From: JAGQVA01 sp041391725
GTDB taxonomy: Bacteria; Bacteroidota; Bacteroidia; J057
Reading direction: 5' to 3'
Assembly (NCBI GenBank): GCA_041391725.1
Contig: JAWKNL010000006.1
Location: 62,001 to 126,000, forward strand
DNA length: 64,000 nucleotides
The position numbers and the translations under genes are program-made. This document shows positions 1 through 8,023 of this stretch, piece after piece; position 1 is the first letter of the stretch; the number at the start of each line of letters is the position of its first letter. The notes below the pieces were generated by a model. That model was not told the origin of the DNA. It did no database searches and was given only the letters and a program-made list of their open reading frames with translations.

Positions 1-2517
1 GGCTCCAACACGGATAAGTCCGTTTTCATCGAGATGTTTGATGGCATCTTCACTTACGTTGGGAATTTCCCTTGTAAGTTCCTCCTCCCCGCGTTTGGTA
101 TCTCTTACCTGAAGCTCAAATTCCTCAATATGTATAGAGGTATAAACGTCTTCAGCTACAACTCTTTCTGAAATTACGATGGCATCCTCAAAGTTGTATC
201 CCTGCCAGGGCATGAAAGCAACCAGAAGGTTCTTACCGAGTGCGAGTTCGCCATCTTCCGTCGAATAACCATCCGCGATCACTGTTCCGTTTTCAACCCT
301 TTGGCCGACTTTGACCGTTGGGCGCAGGTTGATACAGGTATTCTGGTTGGTACGGAGGAATTTGGGCAACTGATAAGTTACCACATTCGAATCGAAGCTG
401 ATAAGATCATCGGTTGGGTTCCGGTCATATCTGATCACTACTTTCCCGCCATCCACAAAATCCACAACACCGGCACCTTCAGCCTTCATCATGGAGCGGG
501 AATCTTCGGCAACTTTGCGCTCGATACCTGTTCCAACAATGGGTGCTTCGGGTTTGAGTAGCGGCACTGCCTGACGCTGCATGTTTGATCCCATCAGCGC
601 ACGGTTGGCATCATCGTTTTCCAGGAAGGGAATGAGAGAAGCTGCCACAGATACAATCTGATTGGGCGCTACGTCCATGTAGGACAACACATCGGGTTCT
701 ACTACCGGGAAGTCCCCCATTTTACGGGCCTTTACCTTGTTGTTGACGAATGAACCTGCATCCGTAATCGGTGCGTTGGACTGAGCGATAATGGTATCAT
801 CTTCTTCCTCGGCACTCAGATAGGTAGCAGATTCGGCAACGAGCCCATCGACCACTTTCCGGTAGGGAGTTTCGATGAAGCCCATGGGATTAATCTTGGC
901 GTAAGTACAGAGAGAGGAGATAAGACCGATATTGGGTCCTTCAGGTGTTTCGATCGGGCAAAGGCGTCCATAGTGTGTATAGTGAACGTCCCTGACCTCA
1001 AATCCGGCTCTTTCACGGGAAAGACCACCAGGGCCCAGTGCCGAAACCCTGCGTTTGTGGGTAAGCTCAGAGAGCGGGTTTGTCTGATCGAGAAACTGGC
1101 TCAGCTGGTTGGTTCCGAAGAAAGAGTTGATCACGCTTGAAAGTGTACGGGCGTTGATCAGGTCAGAAGGCGTGAACACCTCGTTGTCGCGGATATTCAT
1201 TCTTTCCCTGATCGTACGGGCCATACGGGCGAGACCTACACTAAACTGAGCGTACAACTGTTCGCCCACAGTTCTTACACGACGGTTGCTGAGGTGGTCA
1301 ATGTCGTCCACGTGTGTCTTACTGTTTTGCAGTTCGACGAGGTACTCAACAATTTTAATAATATCGCTTTTTGTAAGAACCTGGCTGGTTTCTTCAAAAG
1401 TGTTATGAAGTTTCTTATTCAGGCGGTAGCGGCCTACTTCCCCGAGGTCGTAGCGCTTATCGCTAAAGAAGAGTTTGTCAATCACTCCACGGGCGGTTTC
1501 TTCATCCGGTGGCTCAGCATTGCGGAGTTGCCGGTAAATCAGATCCACTGCCTCACTTTGAGAGTTGGCATTATCCTTTTGAAGAGTATTATAGATAATA
1601 GAATACTCGGCTGCGTTGGTGGATTCAGCCACAAGGATCATAGAGGAGACACCCGAATCGAGAATCTGCTCAATATCGTCTTTGTTGATGATATGATCCC
1701 GCTCAAAGAGAACCTCATTGCGGGTAATGGACACAACTTCACCTGTATCTTCATCGACGAAGTCTTCGGTCCATGTGCGCAGAATCCTTGCTGCGAGCTT
1801 GCGGCCTTCACATTTTTTGAGGTTAGCCTTATTAATTTTGACTTCTTCGGCGAGGCCAAAGATTTCGAGAATATCTTTATCAGAGCTATATCCAATCGCT
1901 CGCATAAGCGTAGTCACCGGGAATTTCTTTTTCCGGTCGATATACGCGTACATGACGTTGTTTACGTCTGTGGAGAATTCAATCCATGAACCTTTGAAGG
2001 GAATGATACGGGCAGAATAGAGTTTGGAACCGTTGGCATGGTAAGACTGGCCAAAAAACACACCGGGGGAGCGGTGGAGTTGGCTGACCACAACCCTTTC
2101 AGCACCATTGATAATAAAGGTGCCGTTTTCGGTCATATAGGGAATATTTCCCAGATAAACCTCCTGAGTTACCGGCTCAAAGTCTTCGTTTTCCGGGTCC
2201 GTGCAATAGAGAAAGAGTTTAGCTTTCAGGGCAACCGAATAGGTCAACCCCCGGCCTTTGCACTCTTCAATAGAATAACGGGGCGGGTCGATATAGTAGT
2301 CCAGGAACTCAAGAACAAAATTTTCCCTTGCATCGGTTATCGGGAAATTTTCCTTAAAAACTTTGAATAACCCTTCTTCTTTCCTTTTGTCAGGCGGGGT
2401 GTCCACCTGCATAAATTCTCTGAAAGACCAAAGTTGAACATCCAGAAAATCCGTATATTCAATTACCTTTTTAATCTTGGAGAATGAAATCCGGTTGGAA
2501 TCTTTTGTATTAGCCAA
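1..2517 (-). CDS. rpoB: RNA polymerase beta subunit, N-terminal two thirds (cut by window edge)
   Basis: Beta subunit of the DNA-dependent RNA polymerase core. I read the frame by eye from 2517 down to base 1 and it is open throughout (about 839 codons; the full protein is near 1270 residues in this phylum). The N-terminus (ISFSKIKKVIEYTDFLDVQL), the rifampicin-region block with NPLSELTHKRR followed by SALGPGG, and the ETPEGPNIGLISSL motif are all clear. The residues equivalent to E. coli D516, H526 and S531 are the sensitive-type ones. No ATG lies between the upstream in-frame TAA and the conserved N-terminus, so TTG at 2517 is the chosen start. It is the last gene visible of the secE-nusG-rplKAJL-rpoB cluster; the C-terminus and presumably rpoC lie outside the window. 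Confidence 0.97.
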   Translation of the reverse strand, partial: MANTKDSNRISFSKIKKVIEYTDFLDVQLWSFREFMQVDTPPDKRKEEGLFKVFKENFPITDARENFVLEFLDYYIDPPRYSIEECKGRGLTYSVALKAKLFLYCTDPENEDFEPVTQEVYLGNIPYMTENGTFIINGAERVVVSQLHRSPGVFFGQSYHANGSKLYSARIIPFKGSWIEFSTDVNNVMYAYIDRKKKFPVTTLMRAIGYSSDKDILEIFGLAEEVKINKANLKKCEGRKLAARILRTWTEDFVDEDTGEVVSITRNEVLFERDHIINKDDIEQILDSGVSSMILVAESTNAAEYSIIYNTLQKDNANSQSEAVDLIYRQLRNAEPPDEETARGVIDKLFFSDKRYDLGEVGRYRLNKKLHNTFEETSQVLTKSDIIKIVEYLVELQNSKTHVDDIDHLSNRRVRTVGEQLYAQFSVGLARMARTIRERMNIRDNEVFTPSDLINARTLSSVINSFFGTNQLSQFLDQTNPLSELTHKRRVSALGPGGLSRERAGFEVRDVHYTHYGRLCPIETPEGPNIGLISSLCTYAKINPMGFIETPYRKVVDGLVAESATYLSAEEEDDTIIAQSNAPITDAGSFVNNKVKARKMGDFPVVEPDVLSYMDVAPNQIVSVAASLIPFLENDDANRALMGSNMQRQAVPLLKPEAPIVGTGIERKVAEDSRSMMKAEGAGVVDFVDGGKVVIRYDRNPTDDLISFDSNVVTYQLPKFLRTNQNTCINLRPTVKVGQRVENGTVIADGYSTEDGELALGKNLLVAFMPWQGYNFEDAIVISERVVAEDVYTSIHIEEFELQVRDTKRGEEELTREIPNVSEDAIKHLDENGLIRVGA

Positions 2518-2599
2518 TACGATAGAATTTTGTGGGTGAAATTAAGGAAACGCGCGCAATGTAAAAGCAAAAACAAATCTTAGGCCATAATATAGGGGA

Positions 2600-2659
2600 A
2601 TAGACCTGATTACACCGAATCAGGGTCTATCTTAAGGGGTAGAGGCATAAGACCCTTAA
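2600..2659 (-). promoter_or_regulatory. Tandem hairpins between rplL and rpoB
   Basis: Read on the minus strand after the rplL stop there are two stem-loops. The first pairs TTAAGGG (2632-2638) with CCCTTAA (2653-2659). The second is a long stem at 2600-2630, about 12 bp (ATAGACC-TGATT against AATCAG-GTCTAT with one bulged base) around a 6-base loop. Neither is followed by a U-run, so they are unlikely to be simple terminators. In E. coli this same junction carries an attenuator and an RNase III processing site; a similar role is inferred here by position only. Confidence 0.5.
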
Positions 2660-2667
2660 AGGGCATA

Positions 2668-3055
2668 TTACTTCAGCTCTACCTCAGCACCAGCTTCTAC
2701 GAGTTGAGCTTTGATGGCTTCAGCCTCTTCTTTGCTCACTTTTTCTTTTACGGCAACAGGAGCTTTGTCAACCAGTTCTTTTGCCTCTTTCAGACCAAGG
2801 CCGGTAACAGTTTTAACAACTTTTACCACATTGAGTTTACCTCCGCCTGGGCTTTTCAGGATAACATCAAACTCGGTTTTGCTCTGCCTCAACAGCGCCA
2901 CCGTTACCGCCATCACCAGAAGGTGCAGCAGCAACTGCTACAGCTGCAGCAGCCGGTTCAATACCGTATTCTTGTTTCAGTATGTCTGCCAACTCGTTTA
3001 CCTCTTTTACAGTCAGGTTTACCAGTTGTTCTGCGAATGCTTTAAGATCTGCCAT
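2668..3055 (-). pseudogene. rplL: Ribosomal protein L7/L12, interrupted by a 1-base frameshift (probable sequence error)
   Basis: L7/L12 forms the ribosomal stalk that recruits translation factors. The N-terminal part (MADLKAFAEQLVNLTVKEVN) starts at 3055 and runs into the Ala-rich hinge; the C-terminal domain (TEFDVILKSPGGGKLNVVKV to the stop at 2668) is in another frame. The break is at the T4 run 2877-2880 (A4 on the coding strand): with three A's the frame reads EAEQTEFDVI, the normal family sequence, giving 128 residues. Everything else is intact and conserved, so I regard this as a functional gene with a one-base homopolymer insertion in the sequence rather than a true pseudogene. It follows rplJ by 96 bases and precedes rpoB. 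Confidence 0.93.
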
Positions 3056-3151
3056 TTTCTTAAGCTGTTTAAATAAAAATTCTTATAAGTAAAATAAAAC
3101 TTTTCAATGATACCCGGGCGTTCAAAATCTTGAAGGAAGCCGCCCGAGAGA

Positions 3152-3677
3152 TTAAGCCTCCCTTTCAGAAAGGGTTTTGAGGATTCCTGCCAGTTTATTT
3201 CCACCAGACTGAAGGGCAGAGATAACATTTTTGGCGGGACTCTGTAGCAATCCAATGATTTCGCCGATGAGCTGATCTTTGGATTTCAGTTCGGTAAGGG
3301 TTGTAAGCTGATCATCACCTACAAAAACGGCTGTATCGATTACAGCAGCTTTGAGTACGGGTTTGGCGCTTGTTGCCCTGAATTTTTAATCAGTTTTGCT
3401 GGTACGCTGGGGTTTTCAGCGGTAGCGAAGAAAACCGAGGATGGATATTTAAGAGAGCCATATACTTCTGACAGATCAGCACCAAGATTTTCTACCGCTT
3501 TTTAATGAGCGAGTTCTTGATAACCTGCATAGGTATATTGGATTCAAAACACAATCTTCTCAGTTCGTTTACCTGGGCTACCGTCATTCCTCCGGCATCA
3601 GCAATGTAGAAGTTGGGATATTCCTTCAACTTCTCAGTCAATTCTTTGACAAATTGGATTTTCTCGTCTTTCGTCAT
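3152..3677 (-). pseudogene. rplJ: Ribosomal protein L10, interrupted by two 1-base frameshifts (probable sequence errors)
   Basis: L10 anchors the L7/L12 stalk on the 50S subunit. The start at 3677 gives MTKDEKIQFVKELTEKLKEY and continues to VIKNSLIKK, where the frame breaks at the T5 run 3499-3503. Restoring a sixth base gives the expected continuation (A-x-ENLGADLSEVYGSLKYPS). A second break is at the T5 run 3383-3387, again repaired by a sixth base, after which the frame runs to the stop at 3152. With both bases restored the gene is 175 residues, the usual L10 length. Both defects are A6 to A5 losses on the coding strand. The gene begins 3 bases after the rplA stop, as expected in the operon. 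Confidence 0.92.
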
Positions 3678-3680
3678 AAC

Positions 3681-4379
3681 TTACAGTCCTTGAACGCTGG
3701 ATTTTTCTACTTTGACACCGGGGCCCATTGTAGAAGCCATGTAGATCGATTTGAAGTAAATACCTTTAGAGGTAGTGGGTTTCATCTTTTGCAGGGTTTG
3801 CAACATTTCGGTTGCGTTGTCTGCCAGTTGGTCGGCGGAGAAAGATACTTTCCCGATTGCAACGTGAATAATGCCCGTTTTATCTACTTTAAAGTCGATT
3901 TTACCTGCTTTTACTTCCTTTACAGCTGTACCCACATCCGGGGTAACCGTACCACTTTTGGGGTTGGGCATGAGACCACGGGGTCCCAGCACGCGACCGA
4001 GCTTACCTACTTTAGGCATGACATCAGGCGAACAGATAATAACATCTATATCGGTCCATCCATCAGAAATTTTCTGAATGTATTCGTCAAGCCCTACATA
4101 ATCAGCACCGGCATCTTTAGCGGCGGCTTCCTTATCGGGAGTTGTAAGTACAAGTACGCGAACAGACTTACCCGTTCCATGGTGTAAGGTCGCCACACCA
4201 CGCACCATCTGGTTAGCCTGACGGGGGTCCACGCCCAGACGGACATGAAGTTCTACAGACTCATCAAATTTGGCGTATGCAACTTTTTTGATAAGAGCAC
4301 AGGCATCGCTCAGCTCATAGAATTTTTCACTATCGACCGTGCTGGTAGCCTGTTTATGCTTTTTGGAAATTGTCGCCAT
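3681..4379 (-). CDS. rplA: 50S ribosomal protein L1
   Basis: Primary 23S rRNA-binding protein of the L1 stalk, and in many bacteria a translational repressor of the rplK-rplA mRNA. The protein has 232 residues, a normal length. The L1 signature region is visible as GPRGLMPNPKSGTVTPD in the middle of the protein, and LGVDPRQANQMVRG near residue 50. It lies 8 bases downstream of rplK and 3 bases upstream of rplJ. No defects seen. Confidence 0.98.
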   Translation of the reverse strand: MATISKKHKQATSTVDSEKFYELSDACALIKKVAYAKFDESVELHVRLGVDPRQANQMVRGVATLHHGTGKSVRVLVLTTPDKEAAAKDAGADYVGLDEYIQKISDGWTDIDVIICSPDVMPKVGKLGRVLGPRGLMPNPKSGTVTPDVGTAVKEVKAGKIDFKVDKTGIIHVAIGKVSFSADQLADNATEMLQTLQKMKPTTSKGIYFKSIYMASTMGPGVKVEKSSVQGL

Positions 4380-4387
4380 GATCTTAA

Positions 4388-4837
4388 TTAGTTTTCTTCT
4401 CCCCAGGGAGGTGTACCTTCAACGACCAGTCCCATACTCCTTGCTGTACCTGCGATCATTTTGGTAGCGGATTCCACCGTAAAAGCGTTGAGGTCAGGCA
4501 TTTTGGTTTCTGCAATTTTCTTGCAGTCATCCCAGGTAACCTTGCCTACTTTTTTGCGGTTGGGTTCCGGAGAACCACTCTTAATGTTCGCTACTTGCAT
4601 CAGCATTACAGCTGCCGGTGGGGTCTTAATGACAAAATCAAACGTTTTATCCTTATAAACCGAAATAAGTACCGGCAGAACCTGACCTTGTTTATCCTGT
4701 GTCTGGGCATTAAACCTTTTACAGAATTCCATGATATTCAGCCCTTTCGAGCCGAGTGCAGGTCCAATTGGAGGAGCAGGATTGGCCATGCCGCCCTTCA
4801 CCTGAAGTTTCACATAGGTATCAATCTGCTTAGCCAT
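4388..4837 (-). CDS. rplK: 50S ribosomal protein L11
   Basis: L11 forms the GTPase-associated centre with 23S rRNA and is needed for the stringent response. The protein is 149 residues (typical 141-150). It shows the N-terminal VKLQVKGGMANPAPPIGPAL, the KGLNIMEFCKRFNAQT stretch and the C-terminal KMIAGTARSMGLVVEG RNA-binding segment. It is followed at once by rplA and preceded by a 111-base gap to nusG, the likely place for any promoter or leader of the ribosomal part of the cluster. Confidence 0.98.
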   Translation of the reverse strand: MAKQIDTYVKLQVKGGMANPAPPIGPALGSKGLNIMEFCKRFNAQTQDKQGQVLPVLISVYKDKTFDFVIKTPPAAVMLMQVANIKSGSPEPNRKKVGKVTWDDCKKIAETKMPDLNAFTVESATKMIAGTARSMGLVVEGTPPWGEEN

Positions 4838-4948
4838 CTATATTAGCAATTAGACATTGATGGTTAGCGGTTATTGAGAGAGAAGCTAAAGTTGAAAAAG
4901 TAGTCATAATACTGAATCAACCTTCAAACAACAACCAGTAACAAATTC

Positions 4949-5491
4949 TTAATATTCTTTTTCTACCTGGAAGTAATTGAGTTCTATGGGGGTATTCCGT
5001 CCAAAGATTTTTACAACCACTTTCAGTTTTTTCTTATCCTCATAAATTTCGTCAATCACACCTGTAAATCCATTGAAAGGACCAGCCATGACTTTTACGG
5101 GTTCTCCCTTGATGAAAGGCTCTTCCGGCATTTCGCCTTTTTCGTTCATCTCATCAACTTTTCCCAGAATCTTATTGACCTCTGACAGGCGAAGGGGTAC
5201 AGGATCACTACCTCTTTTTCCACCGAGGAACCCAATCACGTTAGGAACTTCCTTTATGATTGGAATCAACTCACCAGCCATCTCGCACTCAACGAGGATA
5301 TAGCCGGGGAGAAAGTTTCGTTCGCGCAGTTTCTTTTTTCCGTTGCGCATCTCAAATACCTTTTCCGTTGGGATGAGGACCTGACTGATCTGATCACCCA
5401 GCTTGAGACGCTCAATCTCACTCTCGAGGTATTGTTTTACCTTCTTTTCTTTACCGCTAACTGCACGGATTACATACCACTCTTTCGCCAT
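4949..5491 (-). CDS. nusG: Transcription elongation/antitermination factor NusG
   Basis: NusG binds RNA polymerase and couples transcription to translation and Rho. The protein has 180 residues. The NGN domain begins KEWYVIRAVSGKEKKVKQYL and the C-terminal KOW domain shows EPVKVMAGPFNGFTGVIDEI near residues 128-147. It follows secE by 14 bases and lies in the classical secE-nusG-rplK order. Confidence 0.97.
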   Translation of the reverse strand: MAKEWYVIRAVSGKEKKVKQYLESEIERLKLGDQISQVLIPTEKVFEMRNGKKKLRERNFLPGYILVECEMAGELIPIIKEVPNVIGFLGGKRGSDPVPLRLSEVNKILGKVDEMNEKGEMPEEPFIKGEPVKVMAGPFNGFTGVIDEIYEDKKKLKVVVKIFGRNTPIELNYFQVEKEY

Positions 5492-5505
5492 CTCACTCCT
5501 GCTTA

Positions 5506-5706
5506 TTAGTTAAACAAGGAATACAGACCACTCATGCCGGAATTGAACAGAAAGTCCATAGCGGCAATGACGAGTGCGATCAAAATTGAGGCAATCAGAA
5601 CTGTTACCGTACTGCTCTGTAACTCATCCAGTGTAGGCCACTGTACCTTGTACAAAAGCTCGTCTGAGTATTCCTTAAAAAGAGCTCTGATTTTTTCCAT
5701 TGTCAT
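5506..5706 (-). CDS. secE: Preprotein translocase subunit SecE
   Basis: Small essential subunit of the SecYEG channel. The protein is 66 residues: a short amphipathic N-terminal helix (residues about 1-30, with the conserved KVQWPTLDELQSST clamp region) followed by one membrane segment (VTVLIASILIALVIAAMDFL). This is the single-TM form usual outside the gamma-proteobacteria. It sits between tRNA-Trp and nusG, which is diagnostic. Confidence 0.96.
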   Translation of the reverse strand: MTMEKIRALFKEYSDELLYKVQWPTLDELQSSTVTVLIASILIALVIAAMDFLFNSGMSGLYSLFN

Positions 5707-5714
5707 TTTATTTG

Positions 5715-5787
5715 CACGGGCGGAAGGACTTGAACCCTCAGCCTACGGTTTTGGAGACCGTCGCTCTACCGATTGAGCTACACCCGT
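5715..5787 (-). tRNA. tRNA-Trp (anticodon CCA)
   Basis: Full cloverleaf of 73 bases: acceptor ACGGGTG/CGCCCGT, D-arm with AGCTCAATCGGTAGAGC, anticodon loop CTCCAAA and T-loop GGTTCAAGTCC. No CCA tail is encoded. It lies between the tuf terminator hairpin and secE, the usual place for tRNA-Trp in this cluster in many bacteria. Confidence 0.97.
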
Positions 5788-5816
5788 ATCTGAGTACGGC
5801 CCTTAACAGGCCTTCC

Positions 5817-5859
5817 AAAAAAAGTAATCAACGGACATCCGTGATGGACGTCCGTTGAT
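5817..5859 (-). terminator. Intrinsic terminator after tuf
   Basis: A perfect 10-bp stem (ATCAACGGAC at 5827-5836 with GTCCGTTGAT at 5850-5859) begins 11 bases past the tuf stop and is followed on the minus strand, after three bases, by a run of seven U's (5817-5823). It should end or attenuate the tRNA-tuf transcript before tRNA-Trp-secE. Confidence 0.8.
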
Positions 5860-5870
5860 GATTATTTCAA

Positions 5871-7057
5871 TTATTCAATAATTTCACTTACTTTACCGGC
5901 ACCGATGGTACGACCACCTTCACGAATAGCGAAGCGAAGACCTTTTTCCATAGCAACCGGGTAGATCAGATCTACATTAATCGCTACGTTATCACCAGGC
6001 ATTACCATGTCCACACCTTCAGGGAGTGTCATCACACCGGTAACGTCAGTAGTACGGAAGTAGAACTGCGGGCGGTAGTTGGAGAAGAACGGAGTATGAC
6101 GGCCACCTTCTTCTTTGCTCAGTACATAAATCTCAGCTTTGAATTTCTTGTGAGGTTTTACTGAGCCTGGCTTAATAATTACCATACCGCGGCGGATTTT
6201 TTCCTTTTCAATACCACGGAGGAGAAGACCTACGTTGTCGCCAGCTTCACCTTTGTCGAGGATTTTACGGAACATCTCAACCCCTGTTACGGTAGAGGTC
6301 ATTTTCTCAGCATCGAGACCGATGATTTCTACCGGGTCGCCTGAGTTGATGATTCCTCTTTCAATTCTTCCGGTTGCAACAGTACCACGACCTGTGATAG
6401 AGAACACGTCCTCTACCGGCATAAGGAAGGGCTTTTCTGTGTCGCGTGCGGGAGTCGGGATGTATTCGTCCACTTGATCCATGAGTTCTTCAATTTTGGC
6501 TACCCACTGAGGCTGACCGTCGAGGCCACCAAGTGCAGAGCCCTGGATTATGGGGATAACATCACCGGGGAATTCATAAATGCTCAGAAGGTCGCGGATT
6601 TCGAGCTCAACGAGTTCGAGAAGCTCTTCGTCGTCCACGAGATCCACTTTATTCATAAATACTACCAGAGAAGGTACACCTACCTGGCGGGCAAGCAGGA
6701 TATGCTCACGTGTCTGAGGCATAGGACCGTCAGTAGCAGCAACTACGAGAATAGCACCATCCATCTGAGCGGCACCGGTAACCATGTTTTTCACATAGTC
6801 AGCGTGTCCGGGGCAGTCAACGTGGGCGTAGTGGCGTTTTTCAGTTTCGTATTCAACGTGGGCTGTATTGATAGTGATACCTCTTTCTTTTTCTTCGGAG
6901 CGTTGTCAATCTCGTCGAAGTTTTTCACTTTCGAAAGACCCTTTCCAGCAAGTACCTTCGTGATTGCAGCGGTCAGGGTAGTTTTACCATGGTCAACGTG
7001 GCCGATCGTACCGATGTTCACGTGTGGTTTGTTCCGTACAAAATTTTCCTTTGCCAT
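5871..7057 (-). pseudogene. tuf: Elongation factor Tu, interrupted by a 1-base frameshift (probable sequence error)
   Basis: EF-Tu is the GTPase that delivers aminoacyl-tRNA to the ribosome. The start at 7057 gives MAKENFVRNKPHVNIGTIGH with the G1 motif GHVDHGKTT. The frame breaks near 6896, where the coding strand reads CCGAAGAA instead of CCGGAAGAA; adding the missing G restores APEEKERGITIN and joins the remaining domains (VTGAAQMDGAILVV, NKVDLVDDEE and the barrel domains) to the stop at 5871. The repaired protein is 395 residues, normal for EF-Tu. All other conserved segments are intact, so the gene is almost certainly functional and the indel a consensus error. It is directly downstream of four tRNA genes. 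Confidence 0.94.
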
Positions 7058-7113
7058 CTTTATAAAGCTTGATTCAAAAATATGCGTTAAAAAAATCTAA
7101 TATACAGGATTTG

Positions 7114-7186
7114 AGCCAATGACCGGACTCGAACCGGTGACCCCCACCTTACCATGGTGGTGCTCTACCAACTGAGCTACATTGGC
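7114..7186 (-). tRNA. tRNA-Thr (anticodon GGT)
   Basis: Cloverleaf of 73 bases with acceptor GCCAATG/CATTGGC, anticodon loop ATGGTAA and T-loop GGTTCGAGTCC. It is the last of four tRNAs before tuf, corresponding by order and anticodon to E. coli thrT. Confidence 0.97.
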
Positions 7187-7203
7187 ACCTTTTACAAAAA
7201 CAG

Positions 7204-7276
7204 AGCGGGAGACGAGACTCGAACCCGCGACCCTCAGCTTGGAAGGCTGATGCTCTACCAACTGAGCTACTCCCGC
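7204..7276 (-). tRNA. tRNA-Gly (anticodon TCC)
   Basis: Cloverleaf of 73 bases: acceptor GCGGGAG/CTCCCGC, anticodon stem TCAGC/GCTGA around CTTCCAA, T-loop GGTTCGAGTCT. No CCA encoded. Third tRNA of the cluster, equivalent by order to E. coli glyT. Confidence 0.97.
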
Positions 7277-7335
7277 TTTTAAAGAACTTTGGTCTCAAGG
7301 AAGAGTTGGTATTTCTTCCTTCTGTTGTCAAAGGG

Positions 7336-7417
7336 TGGGGAGAGCAGGATTCGAACCTACGAAGGCTAAGCCAACAGATTTACAGTCTGCCCCGTTTGAC
7401 CGCTTCGGTATCTCCCC
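7336..7417 (-). tRNA. tRNA-Tyr (anticodon GTA)
   Basis: Class II tRNA of 82 bases with a long variable arm, acceptor GGGGAGA/TCTCCCC, anticodon loop CTGTAAA and T-loop GGTTCGAATCC. Second tRNA of the cluster, equivalent by order to E. coli tyrU. Confidence 0.97.
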
Positions 7418-7426
7418 TTAAAAATG

Positions 7427-7500
7427 AGCCGGTGGACGGATTCGAACCGCCGACCCGCTGATTACAAATCAGCTGCTCTGGCCAACTGAGCTACACCGGC
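7427..7500 (-). tRNA. tRNA-Thr (anticodon TGT)
   Basis: Cloverleaf of 74 bases: acceptor GCCGGTG/CACCGGC, anticodon loop TTTGTAA, T-loop GGTTCGAATCC. First tRNA of the tuf-linked cluster, equivalent by order to E. coli thrU. It starts about 40 bases downstream of the predicted promoter. Confidence 0.97.
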
Positions 7501-7545
7501 ATTTGATTTATTCTTCTGCTGGAGCAGTCATTGGAAAAAGCACTG

Positions 7546-7577
7546 CAAAAGTAGAAAAGTAAATCAGACAAATCAAT
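7546..7577 (-). promoter_or_regulatory. Predicted Bacteroidota promoter for the tRNA-tuf unit
   Basis: On the minus strand TACTTTTG (7546-7553) matches the phylum -7 box TAnnTTTG, and ATTG (7574-7577) stands 20 bases upstream in place of the -33 TTTG. The predicted start is near 7540, about 40 bases before tRNA-Thr(TGT) and downstream of the rplS stop. Confidence 0.5.
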
Positions 7578-7591
7578 ACATCAAGAAAAAT

Positions 7592-7942
7592 TTAGTTATC
7601 CTTGAGTTCTTTGATCCGGGCCTTTTTACCGATTTTATCTCGCAGATAAAAAAGACGTGCGCGGCGAACCTTTCCTCTGCGAATCAATTCAATCTTTTCA
7701 ATGGAGGGTGAGTGTATCGGAAATATCCTTTCCACACCTATTCCACTTGAGATTTTTCTTACAGTAAACGTCTCCGTGCCTCCTTCTCCTCTACGCTGGA
7801 TACATACGCCCTTGAACTGCTGGATACGCTCCTTATTTCCTTCTACAATTTTTACGTGTACGTTCACCGTGTCACCTGCTTTGAATTCGGTTACCTCGTC
7901 GCGTACATATGCTGCCTGAACCAGTTTTATCAAGTCTTCCAT
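7592..7942 (-). CDS. rplS: 50S ribosomal protein L19
   Basis: L19 sits at the 30S-50S interface. The protein has 116 residues with the family pattern FKAGDTVNVHVKIVEGNKER, then IQQFKGVCIQRRG and the C-terminal VRRARLFYLRDKIGKKARI. It lies downstream of trmD, as in most bacteria, but has its own strong predicted promoter. Confidence 0.97.
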   Translation of the reverse strand: MEDLIKLVQAAYVRDEVTEFKAGDTVNVHVKIVEGNKERIQQFKGVCIQRRGEGGTETFTVRKISSGIGVERIFPIHSPSIEKIELIRRGKVRRARLFYLRDKIGKKARIKELKDN

Positions 7943-7966
7943 TGGTAGATTTCATTAGACGGAGGG

Positions 7967-7998
7967 CAAAATTAAGACTTTTCCGGCATTCTGCCAAA
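7967..7998 (-). promoter_or_regulatory. Predicted promoter of rplS
   Basis: A perfect match to the Bacteroidota consensus on the minus strand: TTTG (7995-7998), 20-base spacer, TAATTTTG (7967-7974). The start would be near 7960, giving an 18-base leader to the rplS ATG. It lies in the trmD-rplS gap. Confidence 0.7.
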
Positions 7999-8023
7999 CC
8001 AAAAAGAAAAAAGACGAAATTTT

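Noticed and set aside
1294..1989. Plus-strand 231-residue ORF inside rpoB
   Set aside because: It is an antisense shadow of rpoB, whose frame is intact.
6890..6900. Programmed frameshift in tuf
   Set aside because: No slippery site or stimulatory structure is known for tuf, and the missing base lies in a short homopolymer like the other defects.
7149..7331. Minus-strand 60-residue ORF over tRNA-Thr and tRNA-Gly
   Set aside because: It is made of tRNA sequence; no protein is expected.
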